Positions 9,532-17,136 of a DNA stretch of 64,000 nucleotides are shown here, in pieces. Source of the DNA: Anaeromicrobium sp. (GTDB lineage Bacteria > Bacillota > Clostridia > Peptostreptococcales > Thermotaleaceae). Position 1 is the stretch's first letter. Each line of letters begins with the position of its first letter. Where the stretch lies: contig NZ_JAOART010000045.1 of the NCBI RefSeq assembly GCF_025210435.1, positions 1-64,000 of the forward strand, written 5' to 3'. Under the pieces are notes generated by a model, which saw only the letters and a list, made by a program, of their open reading frames with translations, did not search any database and was not told where the DNA came from. Position numbers and translations under genes: made by a program.

Positions 9532-10660
9532 TATTTACCTCCTTTGGTATTTTAACTATAAAAGTTGTCCCTATTTCCTCTTCAGATACGAAGGTTACAT
9601 CCCCATTTAGGTACTTGTTTAATAATAGTTTAGAACCATAAATACCAATGCCACGACCTTTTCCTTTAGTTGAATGGCCCTTCCTAAACAATTCTTTTTT
9701 CACTTTCTCAGGTATAACTTCAACATTATGAACGTGAATCTCATAAAATCTATCTTCCTGTTTGATCTGTATTTCAATTCCTTGTCCCGTTTCATTGGCT
9801 TCAAGGGCATTTTTTAATAGGTTAATAAGGATACGTCTCAAAAGACTTTTATCAGTTTTAATGATTTTTTTTCCTTCAAAAGAATTTAGTTTAATGGGCA
9901 CTTGATAAAATCTTTCATCTTTATTCATGAAATTAATCACATCTTCACATAATTGGCCTAGGTCAAAATCCTTAATAGAAGGTGATAAATCATCCTTCTC
10001 AGCATGGGTAATATTCCTTTGATATTCAATATCATCAATAATATTTTTCACATATACTTCAAGCATTTGAATTTCTTCATTTTCTCTAAATTTATCATTC
10101 CCTATACGTAGTAATCTAATCACATTATATAAACTTGAAGCAGTATTTAATATATCATGAAAGAAAACCCTCTCCATGTTATATTTCTCCACTTCTGAGC
10201 TCTTTTCTACTAATGCCACCATATAATAATTTTCATTACCTAATTTTAACTGTTTAACCTTTTCACTGAAGGTTGATTTAATTTCAAGGCCTTCTATAAG
10301 GGATATGATAGACACATTTCCTTCTTTGGACTCACCTAAATGAATTGCCTCTACCACTAGATTTCTAGCTGCACAGGAATCACATTCTTTTGCATATCCA
10401 CATCCATATTCTGATATTTTAGAGTATTTACACTTTACTAGTTTTCCTGGTTTAATCCCTAATATTTCATTTGATGATACATTTAACTCCTTACATAAAA
10501 CTTTATTCATAAATATAATTTGCCTATTTTCATTCAATATAAATACAAAAACATTCATACCATTTAGTACTTGTACTAACAAATCATTCTGTTCAATATT
10601 TTTAAGTTGTCTTTCAAGTTCATTGGTAGTTGATATTTTTTTATTTACTAATTTACTCAT
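9506..10660 (-). CDS. Cytosolic PAS histidine kinase with a cysteine cluster
   Basis: 384 residues with no membrane segments. A PAS domain (about 25-155) contains C77, C87, C93 and C96, the last three in CG-x4-CxxC. An H-box FFHDILN (H168) belongs to the short dimerisation type. A HATPase follows, with NLLKNALEAN and GRGIGIYGSKLL. Overlap with the regulator gene downstream suggests they are partners. The cysteine pattern is shared with the kinase at 752-2320 although the kinase cores differ, so the shared part is the sensor. Oxygen, redox or metal sensing is inferred. Confidence 0.88.
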   Translation of the reverse strand: MSKLVNKKISTTNELERQLKNIEQNDLLVQVLNGMNVFVFILNENRQIIFMNKVLCKELNVSSNEILGIKPGKLVKCKYSKISEYGCGYAKECDSCAARNLVVEAIHLGESKEGNVSIISLIEGLEIKSTFSEKVKQLKLGNENYYMVALVEKSSEVEKYNMERVFFHDILNTASSLYNVIRLLRIGNDKFRENEEIQMLEVYVKNIIDDIEYQRNITHAEKDDLSPSIKDFDLGQLCEDVINFMNKDERFYQVPIKLNSFEGKKIIKTDKSLLRRILINLLKNALEANETGQGIEIQIKQEDRFYEIHVHNVEVIPEKVKKELFRKGHSTKGKGRGIGIYGSKLLLNKYLNGDVTFVSEEEIGTTFIVKIPKEVNNENTYCRR

Positions 10661-10676
10661 AATACACCTGATTTCC

Positions 10677-11237
10677 TCATACTAATTTTCCTATAAATTT
10701 AATTAATCTCTCATCAAGGGGATAACTCTTATCCATTATCCTCCACTCATAGACTTGGGAGAATATTGTTCCATTAATCAAACTTGCCATTTCTCTTTCA
10801 TCATATTGGTTCATACAGCTAAATTCTGTGGAATCTTCTTTTATGATACTTTCTAAGAAGAAAATACGCCTCTTTACAATTTCCTGCATTCTCTCTTTAG
10901 TTCTTTCTTTATACTGGTACAGATCCATAGAAAACATAATCGTTGTAAGTTCTGAATAGTTTTGATATAACTCTGCAAATCTTTTTACATAAAACTCAAT
11001 TGCCTCTTTACCCCTTAATCCTGATTCTTTAATCGTATTGATTATCTTCTCGTCGTAACTGGCATATTCCTCAATAATATGATTAAGAATATCCTGTTTA
11101 CTTTTAAATTGTCTATATAATGCAGGCTCTGTAACTTTCTGAAGTTTAGCTAATTTCTTAGTAGTAACTCCATTTGTCCCTTCCGCATCTAATAATTCTA
11201 TGGCACTAATTAATATTTTATCTTTCCTTTTTAACAT
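10677..11237 (-). CDS. TetR-family transcriptional regulator
   Basis: 186 residues. The N-terminal helix-turn-helix (about residues 5-50) has the family pattern, including VTTKKLAKLQKVTEPALYRQ and FKSKQDIL. The C-terminal ligand domain has no recognisable ligand signature. It is the first gene of a unit with the PAS kinase and CheY-like regulator. A palindrome between its -10 box and ATG matches the operators at the che promoter, so autoregulation plus control of che is the simplest reading. The effector is unknown. Confidence 0.9.
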   Translation of the reverse strand: MLKRKDKILISAIELLDAEGTNGVTTKKLAKLQKVTEPALYRQFKSKQDILNHIIEEYASYDEKIINTIKESGLRGKEAIEFYVKRFAELYQNYSELTTIMFSMDLYQYKERTKERMQEIVKRRIFFLESIIKEDSTEFSCMNQYDEREMASLINGTIFSQVYEWRIMDKSYPLDERLIKFIGKLV

Positions 11238-11248
11238 CTTTCCACCTC

Positions 11249-11272
11249 GTTAGTCTTTACTAACCTAGTATA
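11249..11272 (-). promoter_or_regulatory. tetR operator and -10 box
   Basis: GTTAGTctttACTAAC (11249-11264) is a 6+4+6 palindrome. The -10 box TATACT (minus strand, 11267-11272) lies two bases upstream. No convincing -35 was found. The geometry, with the operator right after the -10, matches the che promoter. Confidence 0.65.
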
Positions 11273-11313
11273 TCATAAGTAAAAAAATATTACTATATTA
11301 AAATCCCCAATAA

Positions 11314-11369
11314 AAATACTCCTTACTGGCTTTAATTTTATTATTAATTATCGCCAATAAGGAGTATTT
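11314..11369 (-). terminator. Terminator after the fic remnant
   Basis: A perfect 12-bp stem (11314-11325 with 11358-11369) plus an inner TGGC/GCCA helix. On the minus strand it is followed by TTTTTATT. It lies downstream of the leftward fic remnant and isolates tetR. Confidence 0.75.
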
Positions 11370-11402
11370 ATTTCGTTATAGCACAAACTTTTTTACATTT
11401 CC

Positions 11403-11735
11403 TTACCCTACAATATAAAGATAATTATCCAAACTAGCATCTACTGCTTTTTCAATTATTTTTATAAAGTCATCATAATTATCTTCTACACTTGCTTTTT
11501 CTAAAGCATTCATATATTCGCCCCTATCTTCCATCTTTATTACACAGATGGGATATCCATTTTTCATTAATATTAAATTTGTAAGAAGTCGTGCACTTCT
11601 GCCATTTCCATCTATAAAAGGATGTATATAGGTATACTTATGATGAAATATAAAAAAAGGCCATGGCCATATTCGCAAAGAAATAAGCTCAGTATTTAAA
11701 TTTATAGATGATAATAAAAGTATCCATGATATCAA
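11403..11735 (-). pseudogene. Fic-domain protein, 5'-truncated remnant
   Basis: A 110-codon frame whose second half is a clear Fic core: YIHPFIDGNGRSARLLTNLI carries the HPFx[D/E]GNGRxxR signature. The N-terminal third is hydrophobic and unlike Fic proteins, no inhibitory or N-terminal Fic helices precede the motif, and no good ribosome site is seen. Fic enzymes move AMP or other phosphate-linked groups onto protein hydroxyls. This copy is judged inactive because about half of the usual domain is missing. An IS3-type fragment touches the broken 5' side. Confidence 0.75.
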
Positions 11736-11739
11736 ATTA

Positions 11740-11835
11740 ATGTGTACGGTGCTTAAAGTTTCACGAAGTTCATATTACAAATATCTTAATAAGGTAAAAA
11801 GTAATAGAAGCATTGAAAATAGAAAAAAGAAATAA
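11740..11835 (+). mobile_element. IS3-family transposase (OrfB) N-terminal remnant
   Basis: A 31-codon frame starts MCTVLKVSRSSYYKYLNKV and ends in a lysine-rich tail. The VSRSxYYKxL stretch is typical of the helix-turn-helix start of OrfB in IS150/IS3-like elements. No DDE domain follows, and the terminal repeats could not be found. It begins five bases from the fic remnant on the opposite strand, so an insertion followed by deletion may have broken fic. Confidence 0.6.
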
Positions 11836-11935
11836 ATTAAAAATCCAGTATACTAATTTTAGAGTTAGTTATACTGAATTTTATATAAGACAAAACCAAA
11901 TACTCATACAATTTAATTAAACTTATTTATAACTT

Positions 11936-13183
11936 CTAGTATGAAATTAAAATCTTCAATTTCCCTATTCTGTTTTTATTAATATCTTGAATTATAAATT
12001 TAATATTTTCATACTCTATAGTTTCTCCTACATCAGGTAGTCTACCGATTTTATCAATTACTAATCCACCAATAGAATCAAATTTATCTGATTGCAAATT
12101 AACTCCAATTAACTCATTGATAACATGAATTTTAGTACTACCATGGACCATAAATTCACCATCTTTTATTATTTGAAATTTCTCTTCATAATCACCATAC
12201 TCATCTTCAATGTCCCCTACAATTTCTTCAACTAAATCTTCCATTGTTACAATTCCAGCAGTGCCACCATATTCGTCTAATACAATAGCTATAGGAATTC
12301 TGTTGTCTTTCATTTCTTCAAAAATTTCAATAGTTTTTTTGAATTCATAAGTGAAATATGGTTTCTTCATGATTTTTTTTATGTCAAACAAAGACTTGTC
12401 CTCTAAAAAGATCAAGTCCTTTACATTAAGAACTCCTACAACATTATCTGCACAATCCTTATATACAGGTATTTTAGAATATTGTTCCTTTCTAAATATT
12501 TCTATAACTTCATCATAACTAGCAACATCACTTACAAAACATACGTCAGTTCTATGAACCATAACTGTTTTTACATGGGCGTCTGTAAACTTGAAAACAT
12601 TATGAATCATTTCTCTTTCTTCAATTTCTAAGACACCTTCTTCATGACTAACATTAATCATAGTTTTTAATTCACTTTCAGTAATAAGCACTGATTTTTT
12701 TTCAGTTTCTCCACCCAGTAATCGAACCAGAAAATCAGTTATTAAAGTAATTAATTTAGTAATAGGAGTTAACACAATCATGTTCATATACATAACTTTA
12801 GATACTTTTAATGCAACCTTTTCTGAATGCTGTGCTGCAAGTGTTTTAGGTGTTATCTCTCCAAAAATTAAAACGAGTAAAGTCATTATAATGGTAGAAA
12901 TTGTGACACCAATATTTCCAAAATAGGATATAGCCAAAGAAGTAGCTAAAGCTGATGCTGCAATGTTCACAATATTGTTTCCTACTAAAATACTACTTAG
13001 AAGTCTATTTGGATTACTAATTAATTTGTGAACTAAATTTGCTTCTTTCATACCTTCTTCAAGCATATGTCTAATTTTAATTTTATTTAGTGACATTAAT
13101 GCTGTTTCTGAAGATGAAAAGATAGAGGATGCTAATAACAGAATTATTAACAAACTAAAATGCCACATACTGTCTGCTTCCAA
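11936..13183 (-). CDS. CorC/HlyC-type membrane protein (CNNM-CBS-CorC)
   Basis: 415 residues. DUF21/CNNM membrane domain (about 1-190, several hydrophobic helices with SSSETALMSLNK), a CBS pair (about 205-330) and a C-terminal CorC_HlyC domain. The family takes part in Mg2+ or Co2+ efflux and homeostasis, although often annotated hemolysin. The start appears to be TTG at 13183, since AAGGAG lies ten bases upstream and the next ATG is too far away. It stands alone between remnants. Confidence 0.9.
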   Translation of the reverse strand: MEADSMWHFSLLIILLLASSIFSSSETALMSLNKIKIRHMLEEGMKEANLVHKLISNPNRLLSSILVGNNIVNIAASALATSLAISYFGNIGVTISTIIMTLLVLIFGEITPKTLAAQHSEKVALKVSKVMYMNMIVLTPITKLITLITDFLVRLLGGETEKKSVLITESELKTMINVSHEEGVLEIEEREMIHNVFKFTDAHVKTVMVHRTDVCFVSDVASYDEVIEIFRKEQYSKIPVYKDCADNVVGVLNVKDLIFLEDKSLFDIKKIMKKPYFTYEFKKTIEIFEEMKDNRIPIAIVLDEYGGTAGIVTMEDLVEEIVGDIEDEYGDYEEKFQIIKDGEFMVHGSTKIHVINELIGVNLQSDKFDSIGGLVIDKIGRLPDVGETIEYENIKFIIQDINKNRIGKLKILISY

Positions 13184-13234
13184 TACTAACCCACTCCTTC
13201 ATTTAATTAAATAATTATATAATAAAATGACTAC

Positions 13235-13310
13235 ATAATTTCTCCATTAGTATACCCTCCCTTTGTAAGAATATGTCTGATGAATTCCTTATATTTCTTT
13301 TCATCTTATG
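13235..13310 (-). pseudogene. Remnant of a second rlmD-like gene
   Basis: On the minus strand the fragment encodes a peptide containing FIRHILTK-GGYTNGEIM. It matches FIRHILTKVGYATGEIM of the intact rlmD gene (DNA at about 26444-26520), with most of 76 bases alike. No start and no flanking RlmD sequence were found. Many Bacillota carry two RlmD/RlmCD-like genes, so this may be what is left of the second. Confidence 0.6.
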
Positions 13311-13424
13311 AAATCTTAGCAGTTATGGGTCTAAGCCAAGTATATTCTCCTAATGACCCAGGTGTACTCTTAGCTTCCTATAATTTTACTCAAGATGCTA
13401 CTCCTTTAGGTAATATGGATATAG
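13311..13424 (+). pseudogene. Unidentified plus-strand peptide remnant
   Basis: The plus strand reads EILAVMGLSQVYSPNDPG and continues to ASYNFTQDATPLGN. The composition looks protein-like, but the frame has no proper start or ribosome site and runs into the terminator of the gene on the other strand. I could not assign a family. Chance is possible. Confidence 0.22.
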
Positions 13425-13428
13425 AAAA

Positions 13429-13448
13429 AGCTATCAAAATTGATAGCT
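13429..13448 (-). terminator. Terminator of the HD-domain gene
   Basis: AGCTATCA / TGATAGCT 8-bp stem with a four-base loop. On the minus strand it is followed by TTTTTC. It begins seven bases after the stop of the HD gene. Confidence 0.7.
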
Positions 13449-13454
13449 CAAAAA

Positions 13455-14024
13455 CTATATATTCAATTGTTTCGACAAAGCCTTCATGGCTAATAGAGTT
13501 TCCTCCATTAAGTAATTCATCTCCCAACCTAAATTCTTAGCCCCTTCCTTTATAACATCTCTAGAACAACCTGCTGCAAAGGATTTATCTTTAAACTTTT
13601 TCTTTACTGATTTCACTTCCATATCCGAAACACTCTTTGACGGTCTCATTAATGCTGCTGCACCAATTATTCCTGTAAGTTCATCTACAGCAAAAAGAAT
13701 TTTTTCCATCATATGCTCTGGCTTTACGTCAGTTTTAGTTATACCATATCCATGACTTACTGTAGACCTAATAACAGATTCATCAATACCAAGTTCTTTC
13801 ATCATATGAACTTGTTTTACACAGTGTTCTTCCGGATATAATCCAAAATCAAGATCATGTAAAAGTCCTACTACTTCCCAAAACTCAACCTTTTCAGGAT
13901 CATGCTTTTGAGCAAAATACTTCATAACTCCTCCAACTATTTGTCCATGTAAAATATGAAAACTCTCCTTATTGTACTTCCTTAGAATTTCCAATGCCTC
14001 TTCATAATTTGGTATATATGCCAT
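13455..14024 (-). CDS. HD-domain phosphohydrolase-like protein
   Basis: 189 residues. LLHDLDFGLYPEEHC carries the HD pair, and an earlier His in HILHGQIV and a later one in VSHGYG complete a metal-binding set. Proteins of this kind hydrolyse phosphomonoesters or nucleotides; the substrate is unknown. GGGAGGAGAG precedes the ATG. It lies 18 bases after the trmB-like gene and probably forms an operon with it, ending at the adjacent terminator. Confidence 0.85.
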   Translation of the reverse strand: MAYIPNYEEALEILRKYNKESFHILHGQIVGGVMKYFAQKHDPEKVEFWEVVGLLHDLDFGLYPEEHCVKQVHMMKELGIDESVIRSTVSHGYGITKTDVKPEHMMEKILFAVDELTGIIGAAALMRPSKSVSDMEVKSVKKKFKDKSFAAGCSRDVIKEGAKNLGWEMNYLMEETLLAMKALSKQLNI

Positions 14025-14042
14025 TTTTATCTCTCCTCCCTT

Positions 14043-14849
14043 TTAATCTTCAAAAAAATCTTTTCTCACTTGATCCATTGCCAACTCGTATTTGGTTCTT
14101 TCCTTTTGGGAAAGCACATTTGAATATACATTAATCATTAAATCATGTACAATATAATCTTCCATTATATCTATTACCCCAAAATCATTAGTCCAGGTAA
14201 CTTGACTTTCTTCTCCTCTGGAAATTATACCAGTGATAGCCTCTTTCTTATCAATAATAATAATGATATAACGTTCATCCTTTTCTTTAAGGTATGTTTC
14301 TAATCTTCTGTGGATAAGTACATCCTTCAATTTGTTATCATATCCAAAATAAATGCCTTTAATTTTAATTCCACCATCTATGGCCCTATTAAAATATTCT
14401 TCCAAATCCTTATACTCTTCCTGCCAAATAGAAATATCAATACGTTCTCTTGCCTTTTCAAGCAACAATCCAATAAATTGGAAGATATTCTTTCTTCCTG
14501 TTATAACTTTAGAATCATATTGTTCTTTGCTCTTTACGAATAACTGTTTTGTTTCCTTCTCCACATGTTCAATAATGGATTCGTAGTTCTTCTTTAACTT
14601 TTTAACTAGCATATCAGGTTCTAAGGGATAATAGACTGTGCCATTTTCAGTGGTCTTTTCAAAAACTAGTTGTTTTTTTGTGAGACCATCTAGTACTTCA
14701 TATATTCTAGACCTAGGTACTCCAGAATTTTTACTCAGTGTATAACCATTTACAGGCCACTCCTCTAGAAGTTTCAAATAAGCTTTTGCTTCATATTTGT
14801 TAAGTCCAAGTTGTTTCATTTCCTCTATTAAAATCAGCTGATCATCCAT
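14043..14849 (-). CDS. TrmB-family transcriptional regulator
   Basis: 268 residues. N-terminal winged helix with LNKYEAKAYLKLLE and SGVPRSRIYEVLDGL, typical of TrmB (sugar-responsive regulators first described in archaea and also found in Clostridia). A coiled-coil linker and a C-terminal effector domain with the phospholipase D-like fold follow. Start supported by GGGAGGAAAATT before ATG. It is driven by a strong promoter overlapped by a palindrome, so autoregulation is likely. The only cotranscribed target seen is the HD-domain gene. Confidence 0.9.
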   Translation of the reverse strand: MDDQLILIEEMKQLGLNKYEAKAYLKLLEEWPVNGYTLSKNSGVPRSRIYEVLDGLTKKQLVFEKTTENGTVYYPLEPDMLVKKLKKNYESIIEHVEKETKQLFVKSKEQYDSKVITGRKNIFQFIGLLLEKARERIDISIWQEEYKDLEEYFNRAIDGGIKIKGIYFGYDNKLKDVLIHRRLETYLKEKDERYIIIIIDKKEAITGIISRGEESQVTWTNDFGVIDIMEDYIVHDLMINVYSNVLSQKERTKYELAMDQVRKDFFED

Positions 14850-14895
14850 AATTTTCCTCCCTTCTAAATAACATAGAAGACCCCTCCTTCTTTTT

Positions 14896-14943
14896 AGTGT
14901 ACACTATAGTAACTACTATAATGCACGAAGAATCATTTGTCAA
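14896..14943 (-). promoter_or_regulatory. trmB promoter with overlapping operators
   Basis: On the minus strand TTGACA (14938-14943), a 17-base spacer and TATAGT (14915-14920) make a near-consensus promoter. TATAGTA-N2-TACTATA (14905-14920) covers the -10, and a second palindrome AGTGTACACT (14896-14905) directly follows. Autoregulation by the TrmB protein is inferred. Confidence 0.7.
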
Positions 14944-14966
14944 CTACTCTATTGTTGCTTCCTAAT

Positions 14967-15143
14967 CTATTCCCATGCATTTCTTCCAGTTTTGTGTTTT
15001 AACATTCTGTTTATTTTGTTCATTCTCTTGTACAATAAAAAAGCTTGATCTAGGGCTGGTTTACAACCAACTCTATTATGCAAGGAAACTAACTTGTCAG
15101 CCCTATCCCCTAATTCACTCCAAAGTTTTTTCATGTGACTCAT
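14967..15143 (-). CDS. Small basic protein of unknown function
   Basis: About 58 residues, rich in Lys and Arg, with helical potential (KKLWSELGDRADKLVSLHNR). The ATG at 15143 lies eight bases after GGAGG, and an ATG at 15149 is also in frame. No family is recognised. It has no membrane segment and no partner gene; the promoter of the trmB unit lies past its end. It could be a remnant. Confidence 0.45.
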   Translation of the reverse strand: MSHMKKLWSELGDRADKLVSLHNRVGCKPALDQAFLLYKRMNKINRMLKHKTGRNAWE

Positions 15144-15663
15144 ATTCATCTTCCTCCATGTAATTTGACAAATTTATCTCTTGAAGTATTATTTACAAAA
15201 TTATCTTTAGTTGAAAAAAAGATGACTCCTGTCTAATATAGAAATCATCTTCTTAATTTGCATAATTTTTTCACTATTCTTGGAAAAGGAGGCATGTTAT
15301 CCATCTAAAATTCTCCTTATCACATTTTGCTTTAATATTTTCAATATGTGCTTTTTAAACCAGTTCATCTACACATGTATATTTTTGTAGTTTTAAATAT
15401 AGCTTATCCACTTCTTCAAAATTCCATATTAATACCACCCCTGATTTTTGCCCTTATGCTCTTTTGTTCTTGGTAAACTTATGTAGATATTTCCTTCGTC
15501 CTTTAGTATGGGTTATATAGAATTTAAATATTCTTAAATTTTATATAATATAAATTTCCTACACCATATACAGGAATGCTCCACATTCATCTTTACTAGC
15601 CTATCTAATACCCTTTAAAGGATGATGATAATACTATATAAAATTATTATCCCATATAAAATT
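15144..15663. repeat. Gene-free region, copy 1 of a duplicated segment
   Basis: No intact gene. From about 15214 it matches the DNA from 16812 in blocks (15214-15345 with 16812-16945; 15430-15555 with 17138-17270; 15628 onward with 17665 onward). Where copy 2 has a NERD-like start, copy 1 has the same ribosome site and ATG but stops after three codons. The whole unit, ending in an Rpn-family gene, is an old tandem duplication decaying by deletion. Confidence 0.65.
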
Positions 15664-15691
15664 ATACCCCCTTTAGCAATAAAGAGGGTAT
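15664..15691 (-). terminator. Terminator of the Rpn-family gene
   Basis: ATACCCCCTTTA / TAAAGAGGGTAT stem with one mismatch and a four-base loop, 13 bases after the stop. A weaker version of the same hairpin is kept in copy 2 near 17700-17730. Confidence 0.65.
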
Positions 15692-15704
15692 ATTAATTTA
15701 CTAT

Positions 15705-16721
15705 CTAATTATATAATTTTTCTATTTCTTCCCTAGATAATTTAGTTGCCTCAACTATTTTATCTATATTTAGTCCTAATCCTATTAAATTTTTAGCTAT
15801 GGCTATTTGCATCTCAATCTTGCCTTTAATAATTCCCTTTTCAATTCCTTTTTCAATTCCCTTTTCAATTCCTTTTTCAATTCCCTTTTCAATCCCGCGT
15901 TTTTCTACTTCTGGATCATATAGTGTTTTAGTCATGGCTTTTACCTCCTCATCTAAGTTTTTGTTATTTCCATATTTATCATTTAAATATTCAAACAAAT
16001 TTCCTATGGCCAGTAATACCTTGTGCAAATCCTCTCCATCCATCTCTTCTTTATCATAAAGTTCTTTGGCCTCTTTTGCTATTATTTCTGCCACTTCTTT
16101 AGCTTCTATTACTGTGTCCAACAATTCTTTTGTTATTGTATTTTTATTTTTTCTTTTTATTGAGTCCATCTTATATCTAAGTTTAAATATTTGAAGTGGT
16201 AATAAAGGATACATCTTCTCCTCTATTATCTTTTTATCATCATATTCCCAATACTTCATTACAGGTACCACATAACTAACCTCCTGCCCATCTGGGAATA
16301 CTAATCTCATTTTTAATTCATCTTTTATATTTTTATTTTGTTCTATAAATATAACTAATTGTTTTGGAATATGAATTATCGTTTCACTAGATTGTTCATA
16401 TTTAGCTAATTCTTTAGCTTTTTTAAATCCATATTCAAACATTCTTATTATCATTGTGCTATCATTTTTAGTTTGCAATTCTATATGATAATGATAAGGT
16501 TTTTTATCCTTAGATATTTTTAAAAATAAATCTCCCCTTATAATATCGTACTCATCTGATATGAATTCATTATTTTCAAAGGTTACTTCTGTTTTTTCTA
16601 CTTCAAACTTCTCATGAAATAAACTATTCATCATTTGAACTAATACTTTTTTTGATACATTAAATAGTGATTTTAATACTTCATCTAATTTTACTCTATC
16701 TTCTACTCCATCCTTTGCCAC
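15705..16721 (-). CDS. Rpn-family recombination-promoting nuclease/putative transposase
   Basis: 338 residues. The N-terminal PD-(D/E)XK nuclease fold shows D in DIIRGDLFLKI and the ELQTK motif. A helical middle follows, then a (GIEK)5 tetrapeptide tract near residue 273, and a conserved tail with IAKNLIGLGL and ATKLSREEIEKLYN. Starts at GTG 16721, seven bases after AGGAAGGTG. Rpn proteins promote RecA-independent recombination. It is the intact member of a tandem duplication whose other copy is the remnant at 17741. Confidence 0.85.
   Translation of the reverse strand: MAKDGVEDRVKLDEVLKSLFNVSKKVLVQMMNSLFHEKFEVEKTEVTFENNEFISDEYDIIRGDLFLKISKDKKPYHYHIELQTKNDSTMIIRMFEYGFKKAKELAKYEQSSETIIHIPKQLVIFIEQNKNIKDELKMRLVFPDGQEVSYVVPVMKYWEYDDKKIIEEKMYPLLPLQIFKLRYKMDSIKRKNKNTITKELLDTVIEAKEVAEIIAKEAKELYDKEEMDGEDLHKVLLAIGNLFEYLNDKYGNNKNLDEEVKAMTKTLYDPEVEKRGIEKGIEKGIEKGIEKGIEKGIIKGKIEMQIAIAKNLIGLGLNIDKIVEATKLSREEIEKLYN
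15830..15897 (-). repeat. 12-bp tandem repeats coding GIEK
   Basis: About five copies of a 12-bp unit (plus-strand phase TTCAATTCCCTT / TTCAATTCCTTT) inside the Rpn gene. The second copy of the gene (near 17870-17900) has only about two. Copy number varies within this one genome, as expected of slippage. Confidence 0.8.
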
Positions 16722-16941
16722 ATTATCACCTTCCTATTTATATTATATCAAAGCTAGCTATTTTCCACAATTCACATTCCCTATTATCATTAATATATGA
16801 ATTGAATTTTTAAAAAAGATGACTCCTGTCTAATGTAGACATCATCATCTTCTTAATATGCATAATTTTTTCACTATCCTTGGAAAAGGACACAGATTAT
16901 CTAACTGAAATTCTCCTTATTACATTTTTGCTTTAATATTG

Positions 16942-17136
16942 TCAATGTTTGTGGTAGGAACCTAGTTTTTCAAGATATGAAAAAGTCAAAACTTCTCCAT
17001 AGTTCCCTTTATCTAATAATGTTTTAAAAAAGCTATTTCCACTAGCTACTTTATAGTCAGAATCCTTATACCTAATATATTTAGGTATCATCATCATTCC
17101 AAAGGCTAGTGAGAAATAAAATATCAAAATTCCCAT
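16942..17136 (-). pseudogene. NERD-domain protein, N-terminal remnant
   Basis: A 64-codon frame with an N-terminal hydrophobic helix followed by LLDKGNYGEVLTFSYLEKL, resembling the start of NERD (nuclease-related) domains. It ends where the catalytic part should continue. AGGGGTGAT precedes the ATG at good spacing, so translation could start. In copy 1 of the duplication the same start is followed by a stop after three codons. Confidence 0.5.

Noticed and set aside
15830-15897. Regularly spaced short repeats, considered as a CRISPR array
   Set aside because: The units are 12 bp, contiguous and in frame inside a protein gene, with no spacers.
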